In this document: positions 44,906 to 55,739 of the stretch, piece after piece
Numbering within the stretch: the first letter of the stretch is position 1
How the letters are laid out: every line of letters starts with the position of its first letter
From: Bolinopsis microptera
Lineage: Eukaryota > Ctenophora > Tentaculata > Lobata > Bolinopsidae
Direction: 5' to 3'
Length of the DNA stretch: 64,000 nt
NCBI RefSeq assembly: GCF_026151205.1
Contig: NC_087075.1
Coordinates: 9,284,303 to 9,348,302 of the forward strand
The notes under the pieces: model-generated
Seen by the model: only the letters and a program-made list of their open reading frames with translations
The model's database searches: none
What the model was told of the DNA's origin: nothing
Made by a program: the position numbers and the translations under genes

Positions 44906-45319
44906 TTAGACAGACAGGCTGTGACAGATTAGACCGACTATGCTAGTTTCAGAGAAAAGTCATGGCATATGTAATAAAATAATATGTAAATAGTTTACTT
45001 TATCTGCTCTAATCACGCATCAACTTGTATCTTTGTATTTAAGAAATAATAATATGCAATATAACAATACCATGTACTACGTATATTAATAATATAATAT
45101 AATTATAAAGTTAATATTTACAATGTGTCATAATAAGCCAAGACAATATACCATATTATAAATTACAGTAACACAACAGTATTCAATGAGCAGTTTGGCG
45201 TCTTTTTCTGCCTGTATTGTGCACATGATAATACAAACGGAGACATATTTCTGCTAATATTGGACACACAGTTGGCATTCACAAGAATTGTGTGTGTGTA
45301 GGTGAAGGAACATTACAGA

Positions 45320-45741
45320 TAATATGTTAGATATTTTATAAACTACAGGATACTACTACTATGTTAGATATTATATAAACTACAGGATACTACTACTATG
45401 TTATATATTATATAAACTACAGGATACTACTACTATGTTAGATATTATATAAACTACAGGATACTACTACTATGTTAGATATTATATAAACTACAGGATA
45501 CTACTTCTATGTTAGATATTATATAAACTACAGGATACTACTACTATGTTATATATTATATAAACTACAGGATACTACTACTATGTTAGATATTATATAA
45601 ACTACAGGATACTACTACTATGTTAGATATTATATAAACTACAGGATACTACTTCTATGTTAGATATTATATAAACTACAGGATACTACTACTATGTTAG
45701 ATATTATATAAACTACAGGATACTACTACTATGTTAGATAA
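45320..45741. repeat. 37 bp minisatellite, about 11 copies
   Basis: The unit contains ACTACAGGATACTACTACTA and TGTTAGATATTATATAA. Two higher-order variants (TTATATATTATATAA and ACTTCTATG) recur in the same order, suggesting amplification of a multi-unit block. Confidence 0.9.
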
Positions 45742-46100
45742 TATTAGCCTCATCATGTGACGGATCTGCAGGTCACTTGAACAACTAGACAGAACAGGGC
45801 TATAAATACAGCATACTTTGTGTTAGAGTGAATAATAAGGCATGTTACGGCATCTTGTTAACTTATAGGTGAATATCGTAGCGATTTTATTTCACCAGCA
45901 ACTCAAGCTGGGCCATGATAAGGTAGCCAGCTTGCCTTATCTCTCTATAAAACCTGTTTGTAATTACGACCGATATAGCCCTGATTACCATGGTAACGTT
46001 ATCAGTATTTCTCAGAAGTAGACTTATAAAGTTATAATAGTCTCTATCAGTAATTCACACTCGACTGAATCAGAACACTAACATCCCGAACAATACAGTT
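45742..46100. other. No gene seen
   Basis: Short spacer between two minisatellites, without recognised features. Confidence 0.4.
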
Positions 46101-46480
46101 ACAGTAGGACAAGTACTCCTACAGCAGGACAAGTACTCCTACAGTAGGACAAGTACTCCTACAGTAGGACAAGTACTCCTACAGTAGGACAAGTACTCCT
46201 ACAGTAGGAAAAGTACTCATACAGCAGGAAAAGTACTCCTACAGTAGGACAAGTACTCCTACAGTAGGACAAGTACTCCTACAGTAGGACAAGTACTCCT
46301 ACAGTAGGACAAGTACTCCTACAGTAGGACAAGTACTCCTACAGTAGGACAAGTACTCCTACAGTAGGACAAGTACTCCTACAGTAGGGAAAGTACTCCT
46401 ACAGTAGGAAAAGTACTCCTACAGCAGGACAAGTACTCCTACAGTAGGACAAGTACTCCTACAGTAGGACAAGTACTCCA
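46101..46480. repeat. 20 bp minisatellite, 19 copies
   Basis: Unit ACAGTAGGACAAGTACTCCT, exactly 380 bp, with changes confined mostly to GTAGG/GCAGG and GGAC/GGAA. High homogeneity implies recent expansion. Confidence 0.95.
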
Positions 46481-47197
46481 GATTCTACCTCTACTTGCGG
46501 CTCAACACGTTGATTATATACTTTAATAGAACTACTAAAGTTGTCAAGCAACAAGGTAACATGCAGTACATAAGTACATGTTATTACTACGACTGGGGTG
46601 GCAACACAATCTTTATGTTATAGTGGGTACTGGACAAGAATAGCACATTAAAGTGGGCAGAGTTTTACTGAACTTGTTCTTATTTACTTTATTATTTGAT
46701 ATTGTTTTTACAATTACGATTGTTATAGTAGTGTAAAACGTAATGTAAAACATCTGATATTTTGTAATCCTGTAATCAGTGTAGTGGGTACGGGTGAAAA
46801 CACGGGGGTGGGTACAGTCACGTGACAAGATGATCAACCACGTAATCTTATATCTCATCGACTGTATAGTGTATTATACATTAATTCAGCGACTGTATAT
46901 ACATTTAATTGTATAAAACTAATGTGTACTGATTAAAACATATGTAATGTGCACTGTAATTAGCGTATCAAAGGAGAGGTATGTAAAATACTGTGTATCA
47001 TGATAATTGTAAATAGTATATATAACTTAATCAGATTGCGGTGTAGCTCGTGTACATCCCCTCATCAGTTAGTCTATGTAATGTCTTATACTTAGTTAAC
47101 AATATACTTATGTAATGTCTTATATACTTATGTAATGTCTTATTTGGATAATAATATGCTTAAGTACGGGCAACCTAACTAAATATAAATGTTATAT

Positions 47198-47200
<3 letters not shown>
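46481..47200. other. No gene seen
   Basis: AT-rich; CTTATGTAATGTCTTATA is repeated three times at 47075-47145. The open frame at 46613-46858 (minus) has no support. Confidence 0.4.
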
Positions 47201-47261
<61 letters not shown>

Positions 47262-49747
47262 TTTTTAAATGAGGAACCTGCCAAACCCCAGGACACCAGG
47301 AGGATACCACCGGCAAAGCGGCTAATAGTACCCTCCGGTCTGTGTTGTACCGAAGAAGCTGAGTTAATCGATCAAGACTCGGCTTGCCAGCCAAGAGGCA
47401 AAATCTGAGCGGCACCAAGGGTTCAGAGAGTGTCATTTCAGCTTCTCCGGTGCTGGATGCCCTGGGGTTTCACATGCGCCGTAGCAAAATAAATATAAAA
47501 ACACACGCACACAATTTTTTTTATTCTTTTAGATAATACGTCGAATAAAGTCAGTGGATATAGAGTAATAAAATGCACATAAGATGGAGAGAAAAAGGAG
47601 AGATACTACTGGTTTTAAATATGACTCTATATCAATACTAGTAGTGGAGATAACTCCACTGGCTACAACTTGTGAAATAAAGGGTAAAGGTAAGGCACGG
47701 CTGTAATTTCGAGAGAATAAATAAACAAGAGTGTTATAGTGGATCCAGAACTTTGGGTATAAAATGGTCATCAAGGTATAACGTCTTTAAGACACCGTAT
47801 AATATCCGGTTTTTCACCTAATAAGAAAAGCTTAAGATGTTTAAGATATCGCTCCCAGAATAGGGGTTCCTTGTTCTGGAAACTCCTTCCAATAAACCAA
47901 CAGCAAACCGAATTTATGAAGTTAACACTTTTATCTCTGTGATTTAAGCAAATCAAATAGTGGCGATATGGGTCGTCATAATTTGCGTCAATATTCGATC
48001 TAATAAACAGATTTACTCCCTGTAGGAAAGAGCTTGTGGCTGGACAGTCAATAAATATGTGAGAGATAGTTTCGAGGTTGTGATTACATAACGAGCAATT
48101 TGGACTATCTTTTTCAATCTTCATTTTATATCTCATGTACCGACAAGTACTAATCCGGTGAAGGAGCTTATATTGGTACTGAATAAGTTTGAAGTTATTT
48201 GAGAAAGAAGTAAAAATATCCGTAAAAATACTAATCCAATCAATATCCGTTAAGGAGAGGTTAGCACTCCAGTTCCTCATTGGAGGAAGGGTGCTGGGAT
48301 CTAAACGCTTAGACATGGTATCTCTAATGTTTCTACCTTTGATAGTGAGAGGAGTATCTCTAGAGTTGGGGGTATTCCTACCTCCCCAAAAGCGAAGTGA
48401 AAGTTGGGTATCGATAAATGTAATGTTACTTGTAAACGTATCGGTATTATTAAATCGACGTATTCCCAATTTTATACTCGCATATTGAGTCGAAGAGATT
48501 ATACTACTTGTTTGGCCCCACTTTCTCAGAAATTGCTGAAAACTTAAGAGGTTACCTTCCTCTGAAACGAAATCAGAAAGATAGATGATATTTCTATCAA
48601 TAAGAATATCGTTCCAGAGCTTGGAGCCAATGTCCATTATTACGTCGCTTCCCCACACACAGTGGTTGACTGTACTCTTACTTGACTGTGAAGAAATAGA
48701 CTTCCAAAGCTTATAATGGCGAAGAAGGTTAAAGGTAAAACCAGTATTCTTTAATGTGAGACAGTTTTCTATACACACAGTTGGTATATTTGGGTGTAAA
48801 AGCTGATTGATGATAATATTTTTCCAGGCATGTTGGAAATTAGGATCGATAACTTTTCCTATAAGTGACACTTTTAAACCTATAATAAAATCGTTAGTAT
48901 AGAAGAGACCTAGACCCCCACATTCACGAGGAGAAGTAACAATATCACGTTTCAACTTATCCCTCTTACAACCCCACAAGAAGTGAAATATCATAGTGTC
49001 TATTTTACTGATGGTGTTAGTATCAGGAGTTTCTAGTGGTATGATAAGGTAAGTGAACTGGGAAAGAATAAGAGATTTAATAATTGTACACTTTCCTATC
49101 AGAGTTAAGTCTCTCTTACTCCAGGTGTTGATAGCGGTGCTGGCGTTACTAAGTTTACTGTGGTAGTTCATTTTGCAGAGATCAGCTCCACTAGACGTGT
49201 TGTCGAACTTGACTCCTAATGCTGTAAACTCGTTAGCTACCATGTCTTCCCCGTATGTACTGGTAAGGTAATTTCGAAGACTAGTGTTGTCTCTGGTAGC
49301 TCCTAAAGGTATGCACTTAGTTTTACTGATGTTGGGCTTACAGCCTGAGTGCTGACCGAACAGGTTGAGCTCTAGGATAACTGCATCTACGCAAGCCTGG
49401 GAGGGATCCAGGTACAGATCCGTGTCATCAGCAAACAGACTCATGAGTATGTCGATACCATTAATGCTGAGGCCTTTAATATAAGGGTTATACTGTAGCT
49501 TATTACTAAGTACCTGGGACACTAGGAGGAAAAGAATTGGGGAAAGGGGGCTCCCCTGATGGACGCCACGAAGTATGTGAACTGGGCTGCTAAGGTGTCC
49601 GTTAACGTTAGCGTAACTCATACCAGCGTGAAATGCCACTCTCACCAAGTTGATTAAATAATTGTTATATAGTTTAATACAAGGAATTACTTTGGTTTTG
49701 TAGTACACTACTATTACAAACATCGTCAACATTTTACTCAACAACAT
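47201..49747 (-). mobile_element. 5'-truncated L1/Tx1-type LINE with poly(A) tail
   Basis: On the minus strand the order is reverse transcriptase coding region, about 500 bp of 3' UTR, then about 58 consecutive A residues (47201-47259 on the plus strand as T). The 3' UTR includes GTTTGGCAGGTTCCTCATTT just before the tail. A long homopolymeric tail indicates a recent L1-like insertion. The endonuclease domain and first half of the reverse transcriptase are missing, so the copy is dead on arrival. A clear target duplication was not found; AATGTTATATAGTTT before the tail resembles AATTGTTATATAGTTT at 49659, but the latter is coding (KLYNN) and probably coincidental. Confidence 0.8.
47771..49747 (-). 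CDS. LINE reverse transcriptase, C-terminal part (partial)
   Basis: A 658-codon open frame. CIKLYNNYLINLVRVAFHAG (about residues 23-42) and RGVHQGSPLSPILFLLV (60-76) are reverse transcriptase blocks, and FADDTDLYLD (105-114) holds the catalytic Asp pair. CKPNISKTKCIPLG follows. LIGKCTIIKSLILSQFTYLI then MIFHFLWGCKRDKLKRDIV and ECGGLGL are characteristic of the L1/Tx1 group. Near residues 552-571, CSLCNHNLETISHIFIDCP is the CCHC-like zinc motif found after the reverse transcriptase in many LINEs. The frame is intact to the natural C-terminus, but the N-terminal endonuclease and palm start are absent. The first about 20 residues (MLLSKMLTMFVIVVYYKTKV) probably lie at or beyond the truncation or a frameshift. 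Confidence 0.85.
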   Translation of the reverse strand: MLLSKMLTMFVIVVYYKTKVIPCIKLYNNYLINLVRVAFHAGMSYANVNGHLSSPVHILRGVHQGSPLSPILFLLVSQVLSNKLQYNPYIKGLSINGIDILMSLFADDTDLYLDPSQACVDAVILELNLFGQHSGCKPNISKTKCIPLGATRDNTSLRNYLTSTYGEDMVANEFTALGVKFDNTSSGADLCKMNYHSKLSNASTAINTWSKRDLTLIGKCTIIKSLILSQFTYLIIPLETPDTNTISKIDTMIFHFLWGCKRDKLKRDIVTSPRECGGLGLFYTNDFIIGLKVSLIGKVIDPNFQHAWKNIIINQLLHPNIPTVCIENCLTLKNTGFTFNLLRHYKLWKSISSQSSKSTVNHCVWGSDVIMDIGSKLWNDILIDRNIIYLSDFVSEEGNLLSFQQFLRKWGQTSSIISSTQYASIKLGIRRFNNTDTFTSNITFIDTQLSLRFWGGRNTPNSRDTPLTIKGRNIRDTMSKRLDPSTLPPMRNWSANLSLTDIDWISIFTDIFTSFSNNFKLIQYQYKLLHRISTCRYMRYKMKIEKDSPNCSLCNHNLETISHIFIDCPATSSFLQGVNLFIRSNIDANYDDPYRHYLICLNHRDKSVNFINSVCCWFIGRSFQNKEPLFWERYLKHLKLFLLGEKPDIIRCLKDVIP

Positions 49748-49968
49748 TTTCCTAACAACACATTTCCAGCATGCACTTGCACTTGTGACGTTTGTGACTC
49801 AACAGTCAACACAATATCAATAGCTCCATTCAAAATTCTTAAATTCAGCTTAAATTCCTCAGTTCTGTCGAACAGCTCAGGAATTTTGCGCGTGACACCT
49901 AGTGTCCAAGTGTAAAACGGACTTGTTGAATAGTTGGATCTGTTGGAAGCATGTAATGTATTTAACAC
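49738..49968 (-). other. Open frame of 76 codons 5' of the LINE
   Basis: It contains FDRTEEFKLNLRILNGAIDI and VLTVESQTSQVQVHAGNV. It could be a chance frame, upstream LINE sequence, or an exon into which the LINE inserted. No splice sites or domains decide between these. Confidence 0.2.
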
Positions 49969-50322
49969 ATGTGTGTATATGTCTAACTGTGCATATTATG
50001 TGTGATATCATGATATTATGTGTGATATTATATAATATATGAGTGTGTGTTTTCTGTCATCAGAAGATACATATTATTCCTCTGATAGTGATTTAACACT
50101 TTACACACCATTTACATTACTCACCGAATTAGATTCCATATTGGTTATTGAGTTAATTTACACATCATGTGTTTGACTATCCCAAAGATTTGGAGTTTGA
50201 TTCATTGGGTAACTTTTATAATCCTGCCACCAATAAAATTTAAATATGGAGGAAAACATCTGTTTCGTGGTTTATTGGAAGTTAAAGCTCAGCTACTTAG
50301 TAATTATTTCATGACTACATAA
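49969..50322. other. Spacer between LINE and TMEM131 homologue
   Basis: AT-rich. A GATATTATGTGTGATATTAT tract lies at 50010-50040. The 3' end of the TMEM131 transcript probably falls at its right edge. Confidence 0.4.
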
Positions 50323-50328
50323 TTTATT
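50323..50328 (-). promoter_or_regulatory. Likely poly(A) signal of the TMEM131 homologue
   Basis: TTTATT on the plus strand gives AATAAA on the minus strand about 300 bp past the stop codon. A second AATAAA (plus-strand TTTATT at about 50268) is an alternative. Confidence 0.4.
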
Positions 50329-50624
50329 TGGGTTACTAAATTAATGTACAGCTTTATAACGGTGGTAAAAAAATAATACCAAAATCGGAATATAAATTTC
50401 CAAACAATGATTGTAACACTTTCTCCTTCAAATATAATATAATATTCCAACATGAACATGTAACAACCTGTGCAACAATACCTAGATAATAGAAGAAACA
50501 ACTTATAATTAACTATAATATAATACGAGTATGAACAACTCAAACAAGTTTCTCAAAAAAAAACAACAAGAATTTCCTAGAGTACAAACATTAGAAAACA
50601 CACACCACACACAGTACACACCCT

Positions 50625-53600
50625 CTAGTCAGTTTTCCAGACCTGTTCATCAAGACCTGTATCCAACCTCAAGGGTCCCCAAATGCCACTCCAATTATCA
50701 GTATCACTCGGCTGTGTACTGTCAGAGAACATGGACTGAAACCGGGAGGTTTGTCTGGAGCTGGACACCAGGTTGAAGTTGGTGAAGGGGTTTTGGGCAT
50801 CAGGTGCGAACCAGTCATCCACAGAGAGAGGAGGTTGGAAGGAGAGGGCGGAGGTGGAGAGAGAGGGGATGGTGGAGGTAGGTGGGATCAGGGGTGATGT
50901 GTCTAGTTTAGGGACGGTGTTAGCTCCAGTTGTTGGAGACCACGTGCTGCCAGGGGTCTGGTGATATATTGAGCTGTATGATAGTTGGTTTTTCCTCTTT
51001 TGTTCCTCTTGGACTGCTGCTGCAAACTTCTGTTCCAGCTGTAAGTCTGTGGGTTCTGGTGGGGTTGTGGTGTCTATCTCCGCTGCTGCGGTTAGTTTGT
51101 TGGATAACCTGTACTTTGATTCGGTGATAGAGGGAGTGTTGTTGAGTGAGGTACGTTTTGGTTCAGGCTTCACGATATTCACATCTTTCTGTTTTTTCAG
51201 CACCGGAACAGCTTCTTTTATCACTTCTTTAATGCGGGGTTTCACAAAATTAGTCATCTTCTCCGGCTTTGGTTGGACAGCTTCTATCTTGGGACTCTCC
51301 GGTTTTGGAGCTGATACTTTACGTTTAGTGACTTTAGGAGAGTTAGACACGTGGTGCTTATCCACTTTAACAGGGTCCACATGTGAGGTTGTGTCTCGTA
51401 CTTTGGCTGCTTCTCTCTTCTTTCTTTGTTTGCTGACTGGTGCTGTAACCCCCTCAACATGTTTCACTGCCTTCTTGCTGACCTTCTTTACAGGTACCGG
51501 CTCTGGTTTCAATTGCTCTGTAGCTTTGTGTATGATGACAGGTTTCAATCCAGGAGGGGGTGAGATAACTATTGGCTGGCTAAAGAATATATAACTCTGA
51601 ACAAACACGACCACTATGAAGCACAGTGCCCCAGTTAGAAGCAGGAATCTGAATGAAACCTCCCATATGGGCCTCTCAATCTTATCCGCACATACCTCCA
51701 ACAGGTGAGCTGGTACTTTAGTTATAAGTGGTATATCCAGTTTATCTCCCGCCGAGGGGACTATAGAAATAGTGTACTCCACGTAAGAGTAGTGGAAGTT
51801 AGGGATAAAGTTGAAGTTTAGGGTGTGGGATTCGGAGGGAGCCACTTCAAATGGGTCACAGTTTAGGACTGATACACCGTACGCAGAGCACGAGATACCG
51901 TTTATTTGGACATCTTCAACTTTAGCTACGATGTCTCCTATGTTCTTTAAAGTGAAGGATCTGTTCATGTTAAAGAAGCTTTTATTGATGGAGCCTTGCT
52001 CTGTATAAATACTTATACAGTCCGATAACATGTTCTCGTGGAAATTCAGATGTAAAAACTGCTTCTTCTCAAAGACCAGCTCCCCTTTAGCAGCGTGAGC
52101 AGAGTACAACACAGGTTCAAAAAGGGTCAGGTTATTCCTGATAACCAGGATATTTTTATGTAGACCAACAAATTGAGGTGAGAACTGCACAGTAACCGTC
52201 CTTTCCTCTCCAGGCTTTAAAACCAGTGACTTGATATTCCGCGACACCTCGTTACCGTTGAAAAACTTATCCAGAAAGTCTGTGGAGGTATCCTGCAAGG
52301 AATACGCTGCGTCCACATTAACCGCTTCTTGCCTCATTCCCAGGATATCTATCAGAGCTCGGGAGTGAGGGTAACTGCTGATAAGGAACACTTCAATGTG
52401 GACTGAGTAGGAAGATGGGTTAACTAATTTTACGTTGGATGTGGAGGTGTCTTTTACGTGGGTAACAGGGATGGGCTTCCGGGATTGGACAAAACTGGGC
52501 CATGTTAGATCCACTGATGTGCTGATGGGAGAGTTATCTGAAAAACTCGACTTCACCGCACCGTTGATAGTTAGCTTGTGCTTCCCGTTTTTCTGTAGAT
52601 TATTCCACTTTCCTTTGAGATGTTTGAAGAGCTTCAGTTCGTAGTCCACTTGGTCGAAGTTTAATCGGTTTCCTTTGAAAAACTCTTTCTGTTTCTTGAC
52701 ATCGTCCGTCATCAGGTAGGAGTATTGGCTATCCTTTTCAGGGTGAAACTCAATCTTACCCACTTCAGAGCTTGACAGAGGTTTTAACAGGATAGATTTA
52801 TCAGTCTTCTTTATCAAATTGAACATGCTGTTAGGTTCCAACGAGATGTCTTCAATAGGAAAAGTCTCGTTGAAGGTGTTGGTGATCTTCAAAGTGAAAA
52901 TGTTGGTCATACCCGGAAACACCTCCTCATACTCGATATGTGGAGTCAACAACCCGCCCTCCAACGTTCGGAATGTGAGAGGGAGCTGAACAAAGTCGTA
53001 GTTTGTTTCAATCACAAAGAAACCAGACACATTGTGAGCCATGGAGGGTGTGGTGATGCTGACGTTGATCTCAATGAAGTCTTTAGGATGGAGCTCAACC
53101 AGTTGGTGCTGGATGGAATCTTCTTTCTTGTGAGGGATCATCTGTTGGAGATCATCTCGCCACAAATTATTATAGTAACCATCACAAAACGGAACATTCG
53201 TAAAATAATACAAAAGACCTACATTAACTGGGTTCTTGTTGAAAAGTCTTACTATTTTAACTCGAGTTTGATTATATCCCAATAGTTCAAAATTCAAGAC
53301 ATTTAAAGGTTTACCGTCTATAGTCACATCAACATCACCACTGTACACTGGTATCGGAAATTCAATGGTCTGTGTTAGATTAGTTTCCATTTTCAGTACA
53401 AAATTATCATTGAACTTGTGACCTTGTCGTTTTAGGGTAAACTTAGCAAAATCAAAAGTCTCCTGAGGTTGGATGACAAAGGGAAATATCAGGTCCTCGA
53501 TAAGGAACTCCGCTTTCAAAGGTTCCAAATCGATGTTTCGCACAGCAACAGGTACATCATAGTTATTAGTAAGATGAAGCTGTTTGACATACTCCCGCGG

Positions 53601-54752
53601 AGGAATAAGCCCAGAATAAAAACCATCTCCAAAACCCTCTAGTTTGAGTGAACCAGAATAAACATGAGCTGAGAAAGGAATGTTGACATTCTCAACGTTA
53701 GCATTACTGAACTTAATGTTGATGTTTCCCGTGTATTTACTGTCTTTCCTCTCCACTAACTCGGGCAGTTTTGATGGTTCTATCGTTACATCTGCTACTT
53801 TCTGAAATCCGCCACCGCGATGAGCCTGAGGTATACCATCCCGCAAAGTTTTAATAGATATTCCGTTCTGATGTAAGATAGAGTCCGTGGTGATGGAGAA
53901 TATGTTGGTGCTACTGTTGTGCGTTGAAAGTAGGAATATGCTAACCACCATCGGTGGGCTGTCTCTTGAAAAACTACCGAAATTAATACGCGTAGGCATG
54001 GAAAACACATTAGCGGTTGATACCAAGTCTACCTCGATAGGTAGTTTAATATCCAGTTGATCAGTTCCGCCCAACCTCACTGTTACATACGACAAATGAT
54101 TATAGGATTTGTCAGAGAAGAGGTTTAATCTAACAATAGGTTTGGTTTCATAGGGCGCTATGCTCCACGAGCTTGCTTTATTGGAGAGAAAGGGAGGAAC
54201 AAGACTAACCTCGCCCCCACTCACATAAACTTCCTCAACTTTTAGCTCCTTGTCAAATGGGTTATAAATGTTAAGCGTGGGCGCGTAAGCAACCGACGTC
54301 GGCCACTTAACCCCAACTAACGGTGACAACCTAAACGGGTTTTCCTGGCCAGTTCCTGTAGCCCTGATATCAATAACGTCCTTTGGAACCGTCCCGGCAG
54401 TCATAGCAACCTCACCGGAGGTAACGTGTATAAACAGTTGGAATGTTTCTGTAACCTCGCCTATAGCGTGAGGTAAAAACATGACCGCCAGTTCATACCT
54501 TTGGTTGCGATCCAACAGCACTGTCTTAGATCGGGATATACGAGGTTGAAAAACACTTCTGCTGTCGTAAACAGTGGTGAGAATAACATCACGATCCGCG
54601 TTATTATAGATGGAGATGTTTTTGGTGGTGACGTAGCCGAGGTTGCAGTTCCCAAAGTTGAGGTGCTGCGGGACTATGATGACCGGGATGGAGTGGTTTG
54701 TTGTGGAGAGGCGGAAGAGTTGGATGATTACTAGCCATAGTAACTTTAACAT
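50625..54752 (-). CDS. TMEM131: TMEM131 homologue, single-exon
   Basis: 1375 codons with no intron. A signal peptide (MLKLLWLVIIQLFRLSTT) is followed by a PapD-like N-terminal domain: VPQHLNFGNCNLGY (27-40), GTGQENPFRLSPLVGV (133-148), LNIYNPFDKELKVEEVYVSG (160-179) and IAPYETKP (198-205). These line up block for block with vertebrate TMEM131 (its VPNPYRLRP, INIHNPHSEPL and IPPYETKG segments). A long lumenal beta-rich region continues to one membrane helix at about 1034-1056 (LLLTGALCFIVVVFVQSYIF). A basic, Pro-rich cytoplasmic tail ends with DNWSGIWGPLRL. In studied animals the PapD-like domain binds collagen precursors and the tail binds TRAPPC8, promoting ER-to-Golgi export of collagen. 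Vertebrate proteins are longer (about 1,900 residues), chiefly in the tail. The open frame is intact and lacks a 3' poly(A) tract, so it is unlikely to be a processed pseudogene. TMEM131 versus TMEM131L cannot be separated here. Confidence 0.9.
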   Translation of the reverse strand: MLKLLWLVIIQLFRLSTTNHSIPVIIVPQHLNFGNCNLGYVTTKNISIYNNADRDVILTTVYDSRSVFQPRISRSKTVLLDRNQRYELAVMFLPHAIGEVTETFQLFIHVTSGEVAMTAGTVPKDVIDIRATGTGQENPFRLSPLVGVKWPTSVAYAPTLNIYNPFDKELKVEEVYVSGGEVSLVPPFLSNKASSWSIAPYETKPIVRLNLFSDKSYNHLSYVTVRLGGTDQLDIKLPIEVDLVSTANVFSMPTRINFGSFSRDSPPMVVSIFLLSTHNSSTNIFSITTDSILHQNGISIKTLRDGIPQAHRGGGFQKVADVTIEPSKLPELVERKDSKYTGNINIKFSNANVENVNIPFSAHVYSGSLKLEGFGDGFYSGLIPPREYVKQLHLTNNYDVPVAVRNIDLEPLKAEFLIEDLIFPFVIQPQETFDFAKFTLKRQGHKFNDNFVLKMETNLTQTIEFPIPVYSGDVDVTIDGKPLNVLNFELLGYNQTRVKIVRLFNKNPVNVGLLYYFTNVPFCDGYYNNLWRDDLQQMIPHKKEDSIQHQLVELHPKDFIEINVSITTPSMAHNVSGFFVIETNYDFVQLPLTFRTLEGGLLTPHIEYEEVFPGMTNIFTLKITNTFNETFPIEDISLEPNSMFNLIKKTDKSILLKPLSSSEVGKIEFHPEKDSQYSYLMTDDVKKQKEFFKGNRLNFDQVDYELKLFKHLKGKWNNLQKNGKHKLTINGAVKSSFSDNSPISTSVDLTWPSFVQSRKPIPVTHVKDTSTSNVKLVNPSSYSVHIEVFLISSYPHSRALIDILGMRQEAVNVDAAYSLQDTSTDFLDKFFNGNEVSRNIKSLVLKPGEERTVTVQFSPQFVGLHKNILVIRNNLTLFEPVLYSAHAAKGELVFEKKQFLHLNFHENMLSDCISIYTEQGSINKSFFNMNRSFTLKNIGDIVAKVEDVQINGISCSAYGVSVLNCDPFEVAPSESHTLNFNFIPNFHYSYVEYTISIVPSAGDKLDIPLITKVPAHLLEVCADKIERPIWEVSFRFLLLTGALCFIVVVFVQSYIFFSQPIVISPPPGLKPVIIHKATEQLKPEPVPVKKVSKKAVKHVEGVTAPVSKQRKKREAAKVRDTTSHVDPVKVDKHHVSNSPKVTKRKVSAPKPESPKIEAVQPKPEKMTNFVKPRIKEVIKEAVPVLKKQKDVNIVKPEPKRTSLNNTPSITESKYRLSNKLTAAAEIDTTTPPEPTDLQLEQKFAAAVQEEQKRKNQLSYSSIYHQTPGSTWSPTTGANTVPKLDTSPLIPPTSTIPSLSTSALSFQPPLSVDDWFAPDAQNPFTNFNLVSSSRQTSRFQSMFSDSTQPSDTDNWSGIWGPLRLDTGLDEQVWKTD

Positions 54753-54900
54753 GCTGCTGGAATGGTAGAGGGGGTGTTAGTGAAAAATTAACAACATAGT
54801 AAAGTTTTTAAGGCATTCAACATTTAAAGGCACCATCAGAAGAGATGCGGGGACGTATGATTGGTGAAAATTTCCCAACCCCAAAACTCAAAAGTTGCCA
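54753..54900 (-). promoter_or_regulatory. Probable 5' UTR and promoter of the TMEM131 homologue
   Basis: The ATG at 54752 is the first in frame, and the signal peptide begins immediately, which decides the start. Upstream on the minus strand there is a CCAAT word (CACCAATCATACG, about 54858-54870) and no TATA box. Confidence 0.3.
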
Positions 54901-55739
54901 CGGCCCCTATTAATTAGTAAACATCGGTCTATATTCTATAATAACAATATTGAAATGGCAATATAAACACAAGGTAATATTATTCGCAATTAACAAACCA
55001 ACTAAACATACATACGATACCACAATAACGTTCAACTAGTTACATTGCGAAGTAACCTTAAGTTAGCACATCATATTAAAACTATGGCTTTCAGAGAGGG
55101 AATTCAATTCTGAACAACTTAAATGTACATCTTCTTTATGTACGTTTTCTAATGTCGAAGCGTGTAATAAGTGCTAAAATGTATTGATTTATGAATTATA
55201 TGAATTGATTACAAACCGCAAACGTTAACGCTTCAATGATGAGGTTTCAATGATAACGAAATTCGACTCCAACTTGAACTTGTTACTAGTGTCAGTGAAG
55301 CATAACCATTGAATATACAAATTATTATAATACTGCAATGTATGACAACATGCACGATAAATGCATGTATCATTATACAAAGTTATCTAATTACCAATCT
55401 GATTAATTATCTAATTAAATCGTGTGTGTTTTTCTTCTTGACATTGAAGACGATGGAGCGGTTGTTTATTAGCCGCAAAGAAAATATTTCATCTTTTAGC
55501 AGCTTAATTGCTGGACAACTGAGTATTTGACAGTTGGGTTGTTAGAAGATATAATAAACGTTCGACATTTTCCTACGTCTGGTAATTAGTCCAACCCTTT
55601 GATGGCTAGCTCACTGAAACACACAAAAACAGGGTAGTTAGCGGCTTATTAGTTATTCGCTGTAAGGCGATGAGTGTCAAAAGAAGCGTGATTTAACTGT
55701 GCAACAGTGAACAGCCAGAAAAGTAACATTATATGATTA
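54901..55739. other. No gene seen
   Basis: AT-rich intergenic DNA. The short open frame at 55309-55530 lacks motifs and conserved features. Confidence 0.4.

Noticed and set aside
48189-48488. Plus-strand frame of 99 codons
   Set aside because: It is antisense to the LINE reverse transcriptase frame.
49655-49680. Possible LINE target duplication (AATTGTTATATAGTTTAA)
   Set aside because: The sequence encodes the conserved KLYNN segment of the reverse transcriptase, so the likeness to the site at 47187-47205 is probably chance.
51049-51594. 181-codon plus-strand frame rich in Phe, Leu and Ser
   Set aside because: It is antisense to the TMEM131 coding region and mirrors its codon pattern.
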